Shown here: piece by piece, positions 1 through 12,770 of the stretch | Position numbering within the stretch: position 1 is the first letter of the stretch | Layout of the letters: the number at the start of each line of letters is the position of its first letter | Assembly (NCBI GenBank): GCA_958430865.1 | Contig: CAUDNR010000802.1 | Coordinates: 45,060 to 109,059 of the forward strand | DNA length: 64,000 nt | Source of the DNA: Entrophospora sp. SA101 | Lineage: Eukaryota > Glomeromycota > Glomeromycetes > Entrophosporales > Entrophosporaceae | Reading direction: 5' to 3' | Translations under genes and position numbers: made by a program | Notes under the pieces: model-generated | Database searches by the model: none | What the model was told of the DNA's origin: nothing | The model's input: the letters and a program-made list of their open reading frames with translations, nothing else

Positions 1-619
1 ATTGCAACCATAAGGAAATATTTATATTTAATAAATTTGAGGATATATCTATCTTAAATTTTTAAATTTTTTATTAATTTATCTATTATTAATTATCAAA
101 ATCTGCAACTATGTGCACAAAAGGCCTAGATTTCTAATATTTGAAAATAAGAGGTCTTTAAGTAGAGAAAGGCATGCGAGGATGCAAAAAAAAGGGGGGA
201 TTCAAGCGAAGGTGATTAACTAGCATTGAAAAAAATCTGGATCGTATAATGTCGAAAAGAATTATGTTCATCTGCAATTTCAAACCTTTATAAGAAGTGA
301 ACACGGGGAGTAAAGTTTTATAACGAACCTTCAATCATTTTGGTTTTGTTGAATTAACGGACTTCAAGTATTGCAAGTGGTTTCGTTCGTTTGTTCATCC
401 TTTCACATCGACATTTACAATTTAAAGATATCTGGATAAGGTCAATCGTATGTTTCCAAAGATTGCTCTTCTATAATTATGAAATATTTTCTAAAGCAAA
501 TTTCTGCTCGTTTTACTTGTTTTGATAGATTAAATAGGCGGAGTAAGCATTATCGAGAGAGAAATAACCATAAGAATGAGTTGATGATGAACGAATGCAG
601 GAGATGATACAATAGAATT
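1..619. repeat. Copy A of a dispersed noncoding repeat
   Basis: Bases 1-619 read the same as 26382-27000, and the first ~350 bases recur again at 27776-28125. No reading frame of note lies inside. The repeat extends left of the window, because in the second copy at least 207 further bases (26175-26381) precede the shared part. Identity looks complete by eye over several lines compared, so the duplication is recent or partly an assembly duplication. Confidence 0.9.
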
Positions 620-2426
620 TAGTTGAATTATACCAACTAGAAAAGTTAATTAGCCAGTCTTCAATTATTCGCAACAATTAAACAACCAAAAAATCAAACA
701 TAAATCGTTTTATCGTTACCTTTATTGTCAAACTATTATACGAATGGAAAATTTATAACAAAAAGTCAAAATTCGTGAATTCATTTTTCTTTTGCAATAA
801 AATCAAAGGCCTGGAAGAAAATTTTTATCAAATGTCTTTTTCCTCAATTTTAGAATCCACATATTTATTAATAATAATGGATTTAAATAATTAATACACA
901 GCATATAATGAATAGTCACAAAATAAGGGGTATTCCAAAATATTAATAGATTTAGACAATAGCTCTATCAGAGGAAAAAAAAATATACAGTGTGTTTGTT
1001 GTACAAGATAAATTTTAATATTATATCAAAGGCAGTGAATACCCTTACTGTTATCAACGATACCACTTACTATTTGCGATATCACTACTATGAAACGATA
1101 CCAATAACAATATTGCAATTGCTCGTACCAATAAACGAGTTACTCTAGATATTTAGTTCTCACAGAAAAAAGAACTCGCTAACACTATCAATTTTGTTTC
1201 ATGAAACAGAAAAAAAATGAATGAAATTATAATTGCGCTCAGTAATGAATATGTCAAAGAATGGTTTCCATAAATGTATTAATATCCATCGTCCATACTC
1301 GTGTGACGATGGATTCCTTAGACAGTGCTCTTAAAGAACTAATTAAAACGAATGAATCATAGAGGAAAATGAGTACACAAAAGGCTCGAAGAATTTTTAA
1401 ATGAGGAGGACACCAATTTTTATTAACAATCTAGAGAACAATTAACAATTAAAATTAGCAACATATAAATTTCAAATTACATATTCAAATATCCTTAATA
1501 ACATACAGTACATGATGCATAAAATATTAATAATATTAGAACAAAGGATTTGAAATAAAGATAAATCATGGAAAAACATCGATTATAATCCATACAGAAG
1601 TAGTTGGTTCATCTTGTGATTTTTCTGGGGAAAGCTTGTGAAAAAGAATAATTGGAAGCATACGTGTGAACATTTGTACAACCAAGGATTTCAGGGTTCA
1701 AAATTGTTTAACATCACCATTATCTCACTTGTTATCTTTGTTAGTTAAATTATTTATTTGTAAAAAAAAAAAAAGCATTATAAATAATTTTATTATTTTT
1801 GATTTTTTAAACGAAAAAAAAATATATGTTGGAAGGATTTGTAGTTTGATTTTTTTTTCCTGAGAATGAATGTTCAGACACAAGATGAAGGATTATTTAT
1901 ATTGTTTTGACGCCAATCAAACAAAAACAAAAGATTTATTTAAATCACATAAGGTACATCTTGAATATAGTTTTCTTATTATTACGGTTAAGGATTAAAA
2001 ACAACCATTAATTGATTGCTTTTCATAAAGAAAACAAATATTTATTATTATTGTACAGTCGTCGATGAACCGAATTAAAGTGCACATTTTTGTTTTTTTG
2101 TTTTGTTGCAGTATACCCCAATTAATTATATGTATGATGTAGTTATATTAGTATACTGATTGTTGTGTTATGTTGGTATTTTAATAAATTACCATACAAA
2201 GTAATTAAAATTAATTGATGAATTATTTGTGTGCCACACTATGGCTTTTTGGAAAATAAAACCCCCAATTTTAACGATAAAATTAAAAGAGCAATTAACG
2301 CTAATGGATATATGAGGATATGGGTAGTGACAAGCATAATGATTATAATAAAGGAATTTTTATACTAATACTAACGTGTTTAGCTCGGAAAAATTTTAAA
2401 TAAAGTAAAAACGGTGTTGCTTTCTT
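620..2426. other. Gene-free AT-rich stretch
   Basis: No coding region could be supported here. The longest open stretch (1666-1863, 65 codons) is low-complexity and has no recognisable relative. A phrase at 1691-1714 (starting CAGGGTTCAAAATTG) resembles the left end of the inverted-repeat element at 11075, so it is probably a transposon end fragment. Confidence 0.6.
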
Positions 2427-3018
2427 TAATACCATTATAAAAATATTATGCGTGGAATTAACATTTTTCGCCCCATATGTTTAAGTGTGATACAAACTGT
2501 TGAAAAGTGGCAGTGTTCGATTATGTGTATAGAGAGTGTGTGAAAGAAAGAGAAGATTAAAAAAAATCGAAAAATCAAGTTTTTTTTTTGGTTTTCTCTA
2601 TCATTGAACTAGCTTAACCAAATATATTCACGATAATAAAAAAACATTATTAAATATTATGTATTTACACATAAGCATGCATAATGCTAAAATTAATTGT
2701 TTTTCAGCGCATCATTTATTGTTTGGTCACGTGATATTTTGAATTTTAAATTGAACCGAATATGGAAATTTGAACAAATACGAAAAAGAAGCGACGATGA
2801 TCTTTTTAAAAAGATTAGGGTTTGAAGTTTTTTTTAGGAATATTTATTTATTTTTAAAGATTTTGTATGAAAAATTAGCCTCGCCCAAATCTAAAATCGA
2901 GTCTTAATATTTTAGTTGATTGCCATTACCAAATTGAAAAATAATTAATTAATAATAATTACTTTTTAAAAAAAAAAAAACTTTAATTAATTGCAACTTC
3001 CTAATTGACATCCAACCT
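2427..3018. repeat. Segment repeated in inverted orientation at 27001-27592
   Basis: This 592-bp stretch is the reverse complement of 27001-27592, which directly follows the second copy of bases 1-619. Relative to the left edge, the later locus therefore looks like an inversion with breakpoints at 619/620 and 3018/3019. The short sequence AATT is shared at the junction. The stretch is noncoding. Confidence 0.88.
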
Positions 3019-3765
3019 AATTAATACTCTCAAACCAAATGGAACAATCATTCTACTACAATTCATCCGCCCACCGATTACTACTTATAATAACCATTAT
3101 GCTTCGTTATTTGTTTATTCTTCTGGATGATCTTTTCTTTGTGTATGAAAACAACGAAAACAATAACGACAATCGTGAATTTTTTATTTTTGATTAGTGT
3201 TTAACCAAATTATATGGTAATGATGTATTATTCGTTTATTATTTATTATTTTATTTATTATTTATTATATAAAAAAAAAGAAAAAAAAAAAAAAAGTAAA
3301 ATAGTAATTCCATTTTTTTTTTTTTTTTGGTTTTTTTTTCTTATTAAAGAAAATTGTTTTGAATGAAAACGACAAATTTGGATATATTTATATTTATATT
3401 TATTTATTAACACTTTTCCGAACGAACAAGATACTCGGATAGAAACGATGATGAAATAAAGAATAATTTAGTCAAAAAGTTAAAATAATTATTAAAGTTA
3501 GAATAATAATTAAATTGGGATAATATTTAATTAAAAAAAAAAAAAAATCAATTTCTCAATTTCATTTTCATTTATAAACATATCCTAATTAAGAAACTGT
3601 ATATATATATATAACCAAATTAATAAATAAATATAATAGATAATATAACAATTGTATGATATCAAAAGTATAAATAAATAAATAATTTTAAGTAATTTGT
3701 ACTTTATTTGGACGTTTTTTTTAAATTGTATATGAAAAAATCATTTATGATGATGGCGTTAATTA

Positions 3766-3807
<42 letters not shown>

Positions 3808-4851
3808 TATACAACTGATTTACCCCGGACGATGATGACTACTGATTGATTGATTGACTTTTAAATTGACTTTTATTGATATAGACTTTTTGAATTTTAC
3901 TTTTTTTTTACTCTTTGATTCAGCCATATGCTCGATAAGAAGTCTATTATTCTTCTAGTTATCACATAAATATATAACAGATATCACACATATGACACAC
4001 TTGTCTCCATGCAGGTTCTCACACACACACATACATACACACACACAATGAAAATTTTAACTTTTAGAGAATAGTTTAAAATTAGTAATAAATAAATAAA
4101 AAACATTATAATTTAACGTGATACAATTTAATTATATTTAAACTTTTTTTTTTTTTCCTAAAATTCCTAACAAAATAATAAATGATTTCAAATGTCAAAA
4201 AAAACCTATTTAACTTTGTTTTTCGTCGTACTATATATATTAACATCCTTTATAACTACAATTACGAAAATAATTATCATTGATAAATTTATTCCATGCG
4301 ATTATTTCGGAGTTTTGTTATAAATATTTTCCAAAACTGCTTTGGTTTTTATTTATAAAATGAAAAAAACGTAATAGGATTGCTAAATAATTCCTAGATT
4401 TTGTTTGTGTACTACTACAACACATCTAAATTTTGAAATTTTTAATCTGACTTTTTAATAATATTAATTAATTTCACGCAGTGTGTGATAATTAAAAATT
4501 CCAATTAAATCTATTTTTTCCTATTTTATTCTGTTACAATTTAAAAAAATATAATAAATAAAATTATTTTTTTTTTTCAAGAGTAATTTTCAAATCAAAA
4601 AAAAATCATTTTTCCTCTTTTTTAAGATTTTTTTTCTTTTTTCCTAAAAAAAAATTATTTATTATTCTCATTGTTTTCTGGTTATTATCATAATAACACT
4701 TCTTTCTTCTTCTAACAATTATTATTTATTTTATTCCTAATAACTACTAAAAACGATTGTAGGATTCTTTCTATTTTTAATTTTCTCTCTATTGTGTGTG
4801 TGCGTTTACTTTATATCTAATTACAAAAAACCTGGTTCACAATTGCTCGTA

Positions 4852-4891
<40 letters not shown>

Positions 4892-5013
4892 TATATATAT
4901 TCTCTTTACAAAAACTACTTTCTTCTTGGTTTATCGTCTACAATAAAGCACTTTGGTAGTCCTTCTTCATCCATCTCTTTCTTCTTCTAGCATTCCTCAA
5001 GTTTAAAGCAAAT
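3019..5013. other. Gene-free upstream region of the homeodomain gene
   Basis: Very AT-rich, with homopolymer tracts, TA microsatellites at about 3769-3797 and 4855-4887, and a CA repeat near 4020-4047. No coding sequence was seen. The CT-rich end (4690-5000) is a plausible promoter and 5' leader of the homeodomain gene starting at 5203. Confidence 0.55.
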
Positions 5014-5175
5014 GTAAGTAAAACTTTTTAAAAATTTACATACATACATACATTCATACACACACACATATATATATAGATAGATAATAGATATAGTACC
5101 ACATATGTAAATATATAATATCTATTATATTTTTGCACGTACATACCATCTAACGATTATTTATATTTTTATTAG
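5014..5175 (+). other. Possible intron in the 5' leader of the homeodomain gene
   Basis: A strong donor (GTAAGT at 5014) and a pyrimidine-rich acceptor (TTTTTATTAG ending at 5175) bracket 162 bases just before the start codon at 5203. This is inferred from splice consensus only. Confidence 0.35.
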
Positions 5176-5202
5176 CTGACAAAAGAAAACCGAAATTAAA
5201 AA

Positions 5203-5961
5203 ATGTCTGCATTACTCGATCAATCTTCTTCATCGTCATCTTCTCCCGCTATTGCTTCCTCATCTATTATTATAAATAACAACGATCCAATTGATAATAA
5301 TAATAATATCAGCCAAGAATCTTCTACCAATAATAACAACATATCTTCAATATTCTCTTTATTAAATCATCACGAACAATCCAACAACAACAACAAGAAT
5401 GTTACAGATGATGTAAATGTTTCAAGCGATTCTTCTAATAATCAAACTAGCAATGTTGTTAGTGACATCACCACATCTGATAATTCAACAGCCAATTCTT
5501 CTTCTCAATCATCATCAACATCTTCTCAAGAAAACCATCATAATGGTCACTGGAGACGTTATTCTGAACCAAGCTTATCGTCATCATCTATTATTTCTGA
5601 TGACGTCATAGCCGCCAACACCACTAACACCACCACAACTATCACTAAAACAAGATCGACGTCTTTCTCTATACCATCTTCTAATCGTAGATCGTCGTCT
5701 TTAATGAATAACAACCATAACAATCATTACAGTAACGTCAATAACAGTAACAATAGTAATAATAGTGGCAGCAATAGTGGTGATATGATTACTCCACCTT
5801 TAACTCCTGGTTTTATTTCTCCAACAAAAACTCATTTTCAAATATCTTCTAATAATAACAATGATTATCAATATCTTCAACAATATAATTATAATAATTC
5901 TCACCAATTTGTTCCTCAACATCAAAGCAAAAGATCAAAATCAAAATTATCATCTTATTCT

Positions 5962-6039
<78 letters not shown>

Positions 6040-7403
6040 AACAACAACAGCAACAACAACAACAACAATAACACTGCTTACACTTCTAACAACCAGAAGA
6101 GCCATGACAACAATCAAAATAATAATCAATCATCACTTGAATCTGCTACTGCTATCGACGTTACCCCATCTACCGATCTTACATCACCTATCGATGTTAC
6201 TTCACCTTCTAATACTGCTGCTGTTGACGATAATGGTCAACAATCGTCACAAAAAGTCAAACGTAAACGTATCACTCAAGATCAATTAATTGACCTTATG
6301 TCCGTATTTGAAAAAACTGACACTCCTAGTTATGATGTCCGTGAAAAATTGGCCAAGAAATTAAAAATGACAAACAGAGAAGTTCAGGTAATATATCGAT
6401 TGATTGATATATATATGTGTGTGTGTGTGCGTGATTAATTATAATAATTGTAGCAGTTAATAATCAGTGGTTTTTATTTTTTTTACAATTAAATTTTCAT
6501 ATATAGGTGTGGTTCCAGAATAGACGTGCAAAAGCTAATCGTGCAAAAGCAAATGAACATAATGCTTCTCAACAACATCATCGTTTCTTACATCATCATT
6601 CGGTTACTGCTACTCATCATACTGCTAACGGTCATCATGGTCACCATCATGCTTCTTCTGCTTCTTCATCTTCCTTGAGTTCTTCTGTTGTAAATCCTGG
6701 AAATTATACCTTCATACATATGTTTACAAACGGCTCAAATGCTTCTTCAAATGGTGCTTGTGGTTTAAAGGGAGGTCGTAATAATCGTCGACATTCTTAC
6801 GCACACCCTCCCTCCTCCTCACATTCACCTTCTGTCACATCATCACATAATAAAATAACTACTCAACATAATCATAATCGTACTAGACCAAGAGCATCAA
6901 CTGTTTCTGGCGCGACACCTACCCATAACAACTTTAATAACATTATTAATGTTAATAATTATCATCATAACTATCTTCATAATCGTCATCATAATGCCTA
7001 CATATCACCGTCACATTACAGCAGTGGCAACAATAACAATTCATTAAATCAAAGAATGTTGTATCCATTACCACCCCTTAAAATAAATAATGAAAATGGT
7101 GACGATGAAGATGAAGATGAAGATGGTGGATCTTATACAACTATTCCTCATCTATCGCCACCATCTTCATCTACCTCTCCCATCACTCCAACATCTCCAA
7201 TTCATCTACCATCAATCAAATCATTAATGCCTTCCTCTAATAAAAATACAAAAATAACTAGTCCTTCGACCAGTGAACAATCAGCGATAGATTTACTTGC
7301 TTCGGCAGCTGAATTCATACTGACTGAAGAAAAAGAAAAAGAAGAAAGAGAAAGAGAACGACAAAATGCTGCCAAAAATAAATGGAGGCCTTGGTTGATA
7401 TAA
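5203..7403 (+). CDS. Homeodomain transcription factor, 693 aa, two exons
   Basis: Exons are 5203-6387 and 6507-7403, with a 119-nt phase-0 GT-AG intron. Splicing joins the frame exactly inside the recognition helix to give QVWFQNRRAKANR. The homeodomain spans about residues 352-408: a basic N-terminal arm (KVKRKR), helices 1 and 2, then helix 3 with the W, F, N and R residues that contact DNA. No three-residue loop insertion was seen, so it is a typical rather than a TALE homeodomain. The best general resemblance is to fungal Pho2/PAH-type regulators rather than mating-type HD pairs, and no divergent HD partner lies next to it. The rest is low complexity: Ser/Asn-rich N-terminus with a long Asn run, His/Ser-rich middle, an acidic patch, Ser/Thr-Pro clusters and a charged Glu/Arg C-terminus. 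A nuclear DNA-binding regulator with unknown targets. Confidence 0.93.
5962..6069 (+). repeat. AAC trinucleotide microsatellite coding for poly-Asn
   Basis: A nearly pure AAC array of about 105 bases inside exon 1 of the homeodomain gene encodes an almost unbroken asparagine run about 50 residues before the homeodomain. Its length is likely to vary between strains and nuclei. Confidence 0.95.
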
Positions 7404-8513
7404 TAATAATAGACAAAGTTGGTTGGTGCGGTGATGTTGTGTGTGGGTTGTGGCGATAATGATGAAATAGCGGAAGCAGATGTATATATATATATATATA
7501 TGTTAATTACTTGACGTTTTTGATTTATCTAAATTCAAAATCAAAAAAAAACATTTTAAGATTTTTCAAATTAACAATTATATTCTTTTTGTTGTTTGGA
7601 CAATTGGTAATTAAAAAAAAAATTTTTTTTTTTTCTTGCAATATATATTTAGCATTTAAAAAATTTCCTTTGTATTATTAAAAAAAAAACTTCATTTCTC
7701 TTTTTTCTCTTTCAAAAATTCAAAAATCCAAATTTTATAAATAAATAAATATATATATATATAATATATACATATATATATATATTTATTTATTTATTTA
7801 TTTGTTCTTCTTTTTTCCACTCTTTTTTCTGTATATTTTTTTTTTGTTTTTTATTTAATTTTAGAATTTATATTGTACTATATTATTGCACTTACTATTC
7901 ACCCAACACCACCATTACTCTTATTACGCTTTTTTTTTTTTAGAGAATTTTTATTTATATTTTTTATTTCTGTCAATATCAACAAAATTTATTAATAATA
8001 AATTAAAGACAAAAGAAAAAAAAGGAAGGAAACAAGAAGAAAGAAAGAAAATGGTTATTTTTTTGTAAAAATCTTTTTTTTTAAAAAAGTATATATTTAT
8101 TTATTTGTTTGTCTTTTTTTTTTATTTGTAAATATTTTATTATTATTTTGTGATTTTATTTTTTTGTTTATTATTTATCTTGCAGTTTATTTATTTTTAT
8201 ATACATCTATATTAAAAATAAAATTTGTATATTTTTTTTTTACTACTTTTTTTTATTTATTTGTATTTTTTTTTTTTGCAAGAATGATTTATCAAATTAA
8301 AAAAAAACTAAAACAATAAAATAATAATAAAATTTTTTTGCTTTTGCATACTAATTTTATCTAATAAATTAAATAATTTTATATATCAATAAAATCTCTA
8401 ATAAATAAGCAAATTTTATATATATCAATAAAATCTATAATAAATTACGTTATATAGCTAATCAAAACGACCAACAATAACATTAATTAAGATCAAACCA
8501 ACCAACCATCATC
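7404..8513. other. Shared 3' intergenic region of two convergent genes
   Basis: A gene-free, T- and A-tract-rich stretch between the stop codons of the homeodomain gene (+) and the UFD1-domain gene (-). It contains TA microsatellites near 7480-7500 and 7750-7785. The convergent layout implies that both 3' UTRs lie here. Confidence 0.6.
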
Positions 8514-10923
8514 TCATTTCCGTACTATAATTGGTGCATTAGCTTGTAACCATTTCCTTGCCTCAACTAAATCTTCATTTTCAATCTCAACAGCCTTGAC
8601 ACAAAACTCAATTGGATACTTTTCATAACATTCTCCGCCACCATCTCCATTTGCTAAATCTTTACCTTTATACAAAATGTCAGCAAGGAAACGTCTACGA
8701 GTTGTTAATTCATCAACACATAAATAAATTGGTGTCGTTTGTGATAATTGAATTTGTTGAAGATGTGGTAAGATTGTTGATGCGGCTGTGTTTGGATCTT
8801 TTTTAATTGAATTACCCGTTGCACAATACTATATAAAATAATGAATACGAATTAATAATGGATTAAACATAAAAGGTATATTATCTTGATAAATATAAGA
8901 TATTTTACCATGTTTGTGCACCAACTATTCCCACAACCAACTGTCAATTGTTGATGATATTTTCTACCAAGTCTAGTATACAACATTCTACCAGTCGGGT
9001 CTGCAGTTGGAGACCAAAAAGGTCCGAAACATGTTGAACACAACTTAAGAATGTTATTGGCTGCTGGTTTTATACAATTTTCATTTCGACAAAGTTTCGG
9101 CAACTTTCGATTTTGTTTCTCAATCTCATGCATATTAGCATGAGCTCTCACATTTCTCAATGTGACCGATTCTTCGCATTTCACACATTTAATCGTCCGG
9201 GCGCCACAATATGACTCGTGTACTGTCAATCCCTCGAGCAGATCTTGTGGATTGGTCGACGGTTCATCTTGTTTCACCAGGTTGCGACAAAATTTACATG
9301 TAATCAATCGATCTGGACACGTGGTTCTTTTATGTCTTGCTAGATCTTGAAGTGATTCTGACTCATATTTACATGAACATTTGCGTAGTGTGTGAAATAT
9401 AAGCTCATGCTTATCTTTTTCTAAAAGATCACCATACTAAATAAAATAGAGAAAAACGTTTAATCTATTTTTTTCTTGGAAATATAATTATGATGATTAT
9501 TAGAATAACGATTTTTTTTTATTACTATTATTACCTTATCACATTTATCACAATGCCAATGTTGTTTCTCTTCACCTTTCTTCATTACTTTTCCACATAA
9601 ATTACATTTTGTATTATTTCTTTCACAAAAGTTAGTATGCAACATTACAGTTTGTTGGGGTATCCATTGATCGCAATTCTTACATTGAAATTTATTTATA
9701 TTATCATTTATTTCTGTCGATGGCGTTGTTGGCGTTGTTGTCGTTGTTGTTTTTGGGTCAAGAAGTGTTACCATTAATTCATACGATGTTGTAGATTCAC
9801 TAAATCCATAAACTCCTATATATAATTTATCATTAATAGAATATTCATGGTTTGTTGGTGGAATTATTATGGTTTTTTTATTCGTTGTTGTTGTTGCTGT
9901 TGACGATGGCGATGAAAAATCTGACCATAAATGATCATTTATCTTTGGATTTCGTTCATTAGATACGATAAGATCTTTATTTTTGGTAAAATAAAAAATT
10001 TTACAATTTTATTATAAATCAAATAAATCAAATATAAAAAACATATATATATCTTTGTTACCTGCATCACCATCATTATATATTAATTCTATATTTAATC
10101 CATATGATTTATCATTTAAGTTTAAAAACCAATATTCGTAATCTTGTGGAGATACGTTTCCGCCATAAGGTTTACCAATAGCCGTTATTTCTTTTTCTAT
10201 TGATTTCTTTTTCTTATTATCTAATTTTTGTAAATCTTCTATAAATGGTATTATATCTACTTCTAAATCTGTATCAACTATTTGAACTGCGTCTTCTGGT
10301 TTTAAAGAATCGACCAAAAACTGATATGAATTATCTGCTTGCTTTATAGTAAGTATTTCTCCTGTGGTCAATGTTGTATAATATGATCTCAAATATGCTT
10401 CAAATGCAGCTCTAATATAAAATATAAAAATGTTATTGTTAATAATATTATTATTTTTTTTAAAAAATTCTTTTTTTTTTTTTTTTCCACAAAAAGCAAA
10501 AAAAAACCTATAATCCATTATATCTTTATAATCCATAGTCATGGGGCGAAACCGTGCCCAAGTTCCTTTTGGCAATTCCTTAAGTCTAATAGTTACTTCT
10601 TCACCTTCTTTAAGTGAAAGCGAATCATACATCCATGGTGGTAAATAAGCTTTTTCATCTGCCGAATTAAACTCTTTAACACCACCATGAGTTATTAAAC
10701 GCGTTTTTGGATTAAAAATTTGGAAAACGATTGGATATGGTAGATGGGTATTTGAAAAATCGCTATCGTCTCTGTCGTGAGTTGCAATTGCAAAACCATC
10801 ACTTTTACTACCACTTCCTGCACGTAATATTTCTTCAAGAACAAATGGTGGCAATAACAATTTGTCACCTTCCAAATGCGAAAGAATTGGCCCAGTGAAT
10901 AAATTTCTCGAGTACGAAATCAT
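8514..10923 (-). CDS. UFD1-domain protein with C-terminal zinc-finger region, 682 aa
   Basis: Five exons on the minus strand: 10923-10508, 10411-10062, 9974-9535, 9436-8909 and 8828-8514, all GT-AG and in frame to a TGA stop. The first ~230 residues match the Ufd1 fold, with GDKLLLPP, a THGGVKEF-type turn, YLPPWM and GTWARFRP, followed by the second sub-barrel (AAFEAYLR to VDTDLEVD). A low-complexity Thr-rich linker follows. Then come two Cys/His clusters of TRAF/XAF1 type (CKNCDQW...H...C, CNLCGK, HWHCDKC, later CKFCRN, CVKCEES) and a Cys-rich C-terminal part (CSTCFGPFW, CGNSWC). Ufd1 domains bind ubiquitin and Cdc48. The fused zinc-finger architecture occurs in fungal Ufd1-like proteins distinct from the Npl4 partner. 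An upstream in-frame ATG at 10941 would add six residues. A TATA-like motif lies near 10989. Confidence 0.88.
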
Positions 10924-10941
10924 TTTAAAATAAAAAATCAA

Positions 10942-11846
10942 AAAAAATTTACTTTTTCAAATTTGATCTCAGTAAAATGAAAGAACTTATATAAAAAACG
11001 CATTATTACCGATATAGTAATACTAATAGTAATTACGTATATAGTACGCAAAAAAGTGACAAGGTAATTAATTTCAGGGTTTAAAATTGTTTAATATCAC
11101 AACTGTGCTACTAATATGAAATAAATGCTCATAACTTTCAATAACTTTATAAAAAAAGATTTACTTTCAACAATAAACTTTTTTTGCAGGTTGTTGGTTG
11201 GGTTTCTTATTTCATTATAGAATTTTTTTCCACAAAGAAATTAGGAAGTTTTGGGCAAGCGATGGAAATAAATTTCAGAGCCATGAGATTTAGCTATCAA
11301 CAGCATATGGATAAACATAATAATCACAAAAAAAACCAAAAATACTAGAGATTTATAATGAATGATGATCCTCATAATTTACTAATTTTTGAACCCTGAA
11401 TACAATATACACGTAATGGTAATACTAATACGTAATTTTTTTTCAGAGAACACAAAAAATTCATTTGGTTCTCAATTAATATAATTAATATCCTGAATAG
11501 GAATTCTATATCTTTTACCAAAAGTCTTTTCTGGAGATACGTTCACTTCTGATTAAAGGAAAAAACCTGGGTAAAAACAGTGTCCTAGGACAAAATCGAT
11601 CTTTGGTATCAAACTTGCTGTCAAAATCCTTAGATAGTCAAAAAAGATACTATTTATTAAATATCAAATTATCACATGCTTTATCTTGTCAAGTAGGATA
11701 TCAAAAGTTTATGCTACCCAACTTGCCATTAAATAAGCACCAAAAGCATGAAAAACATGAGTGATGAACAAATGTCTTGATTGCGCTTTAGGAAGCTAAA
11801 AAGATGCTTGTTATGCTAGAATTGATTCTACTACAATCGATTTATT
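10942..11846. other. Intergenic region with an inverted-repeat remnant
   Basis: No gene seen. Bases 11075 (CAGGGTTTAAAATTG) and 11398 (ending TTTTTGAACCCTG) form matching inverted ends of a ~324-bp hAT-like remnant without a clear target duplication. At about 11190-11240 a fragment resembles the N-terminal membrane segment of the gene at 40341. Confidence 0.45.
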
Positions 11847-11880
11847 ATGACAAAGTATGTAACAAAATTGGTAATAGCAC

Positions 11881-12100
11881 AAAATTTGGTGCCCTTTGAT
11901 AACATGTCTGAAATTTTGGTACCACTTGCTCAAGAGACAAGCGAATCTTGGTGCCATTACGTAAAAGAAGAGCCGAGTTTTGATACACATACATCAGGAG
12001 ACAAGCCGAATTTTGAAAGCCACACGGTCAAGAGAAGAGTCAAAAATACCTGGCATTTTTTTCAGGCAGGAGCGAGCCGAATTTTTAGGAATCGGCACAA
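11881..12100 (+). repeat. Decayed ~33-bp minisatellite
   Basis: Six to seven imperfect units of about 32-37 bp follow one another. Each starts like ATTTTGGTGCC and ends like AAGAGACAAGCCGA. Read in one frame, they encode an 11-residue repeat (for example ILVPLAQETSE). Whether this was ever a protein repeat is unclear; no longer gene can be built around it. Confidence 0.55.
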
Positions 12101-12371
12101 AGATGACGATTGAAATTATACCACTTCATGACATACCTCTTCCCAATATGAACCATAAATTGAAGCAGTATGTTCACTACAAGAGGAACAAGGAGTCCTT
12201 TTTAGTCTTCCAATGATCCCTTCACCCCTTAGGGCTCATGCAAGATTTAGAGCAGGCAAAGCCGTCATTTTTAAAGAAAGAGGCAACGGTATTCGTTCAC
12301 CAAACATTTTAATTTAATCGAATAAAATTAAAACTTAAAGAAAGTTTGCAATCAATGAATGTATAACACAT

Positions 12372-12770
12372 TCATACACCTTGATTCATACTTGTGGCAG
12401 ATGTGTTAAAACATTTCTCAAAAAATGGAAGCTTTCTCGTCACGAAATAGACAATATCTTCCACGTCCTCTTTGAAATCCTGCACCTGCACAACTGCCAA
12501 TCCCATTGCCTGGACCCCCGTTTGGAATTGAGACAAACCAAAATTCTGATCAATTGCCCCAAAATCAGGATTCCAATCCCAAATCAGTTCTGAGAATAGG
12601 CCAATTTTATAGGCGTCATTTCAAGATAGTATTCTTGAATTGATATATCCAAATTTAAAAAAGAAATTAGAAAATTTTGAGAATTTGCATCAAGAATGTT
12701 GTAATTCAGATGAAGCAATTTTATATAGAGTTAAAAACTGTAGTAAGAAGGATAAAAGAGTTATATAGCC
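12372..12770 (+). pseudogene. Decayed orphan gene with a C2H2-like finger
   Basis: Residues read from 12381 contain HTCGRCVKTFLKKWKLSRHE, a C-x2-C...H pattern like a C2H2 zinc finger. About 200 bases further on, another frame carries a well-formed charged segment (ILELIYPNLKKKLENFE, then CCNSDEAILYRVKNC) that ends in a stop. The pieces sit in different frames with stops between, which suggests a broken gene. Function unknown. Confidence 0.35.

Noticed and set aside
5861..6289. Poly-Thr/Ile/Leu frame overlapping the homeodomain exon
   Set aside because: Out-of-frame shadow of the AAC repeat; the homeodomain frame is clearly the coding one.
5203..7403. Homeodomain gene as part of a mating-type locus
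   Set aside because: No second, divergently transcribed homeodomain gene is present nearby, and the homeodomain is of the typical class with a Pho2-like look; neighbours give no support.
11847..12216. Two overlapping small protein-coding frames
   Set aside because: They overlap in different frames across the decayed 33-bp minisatellite and show no domain or splice context.
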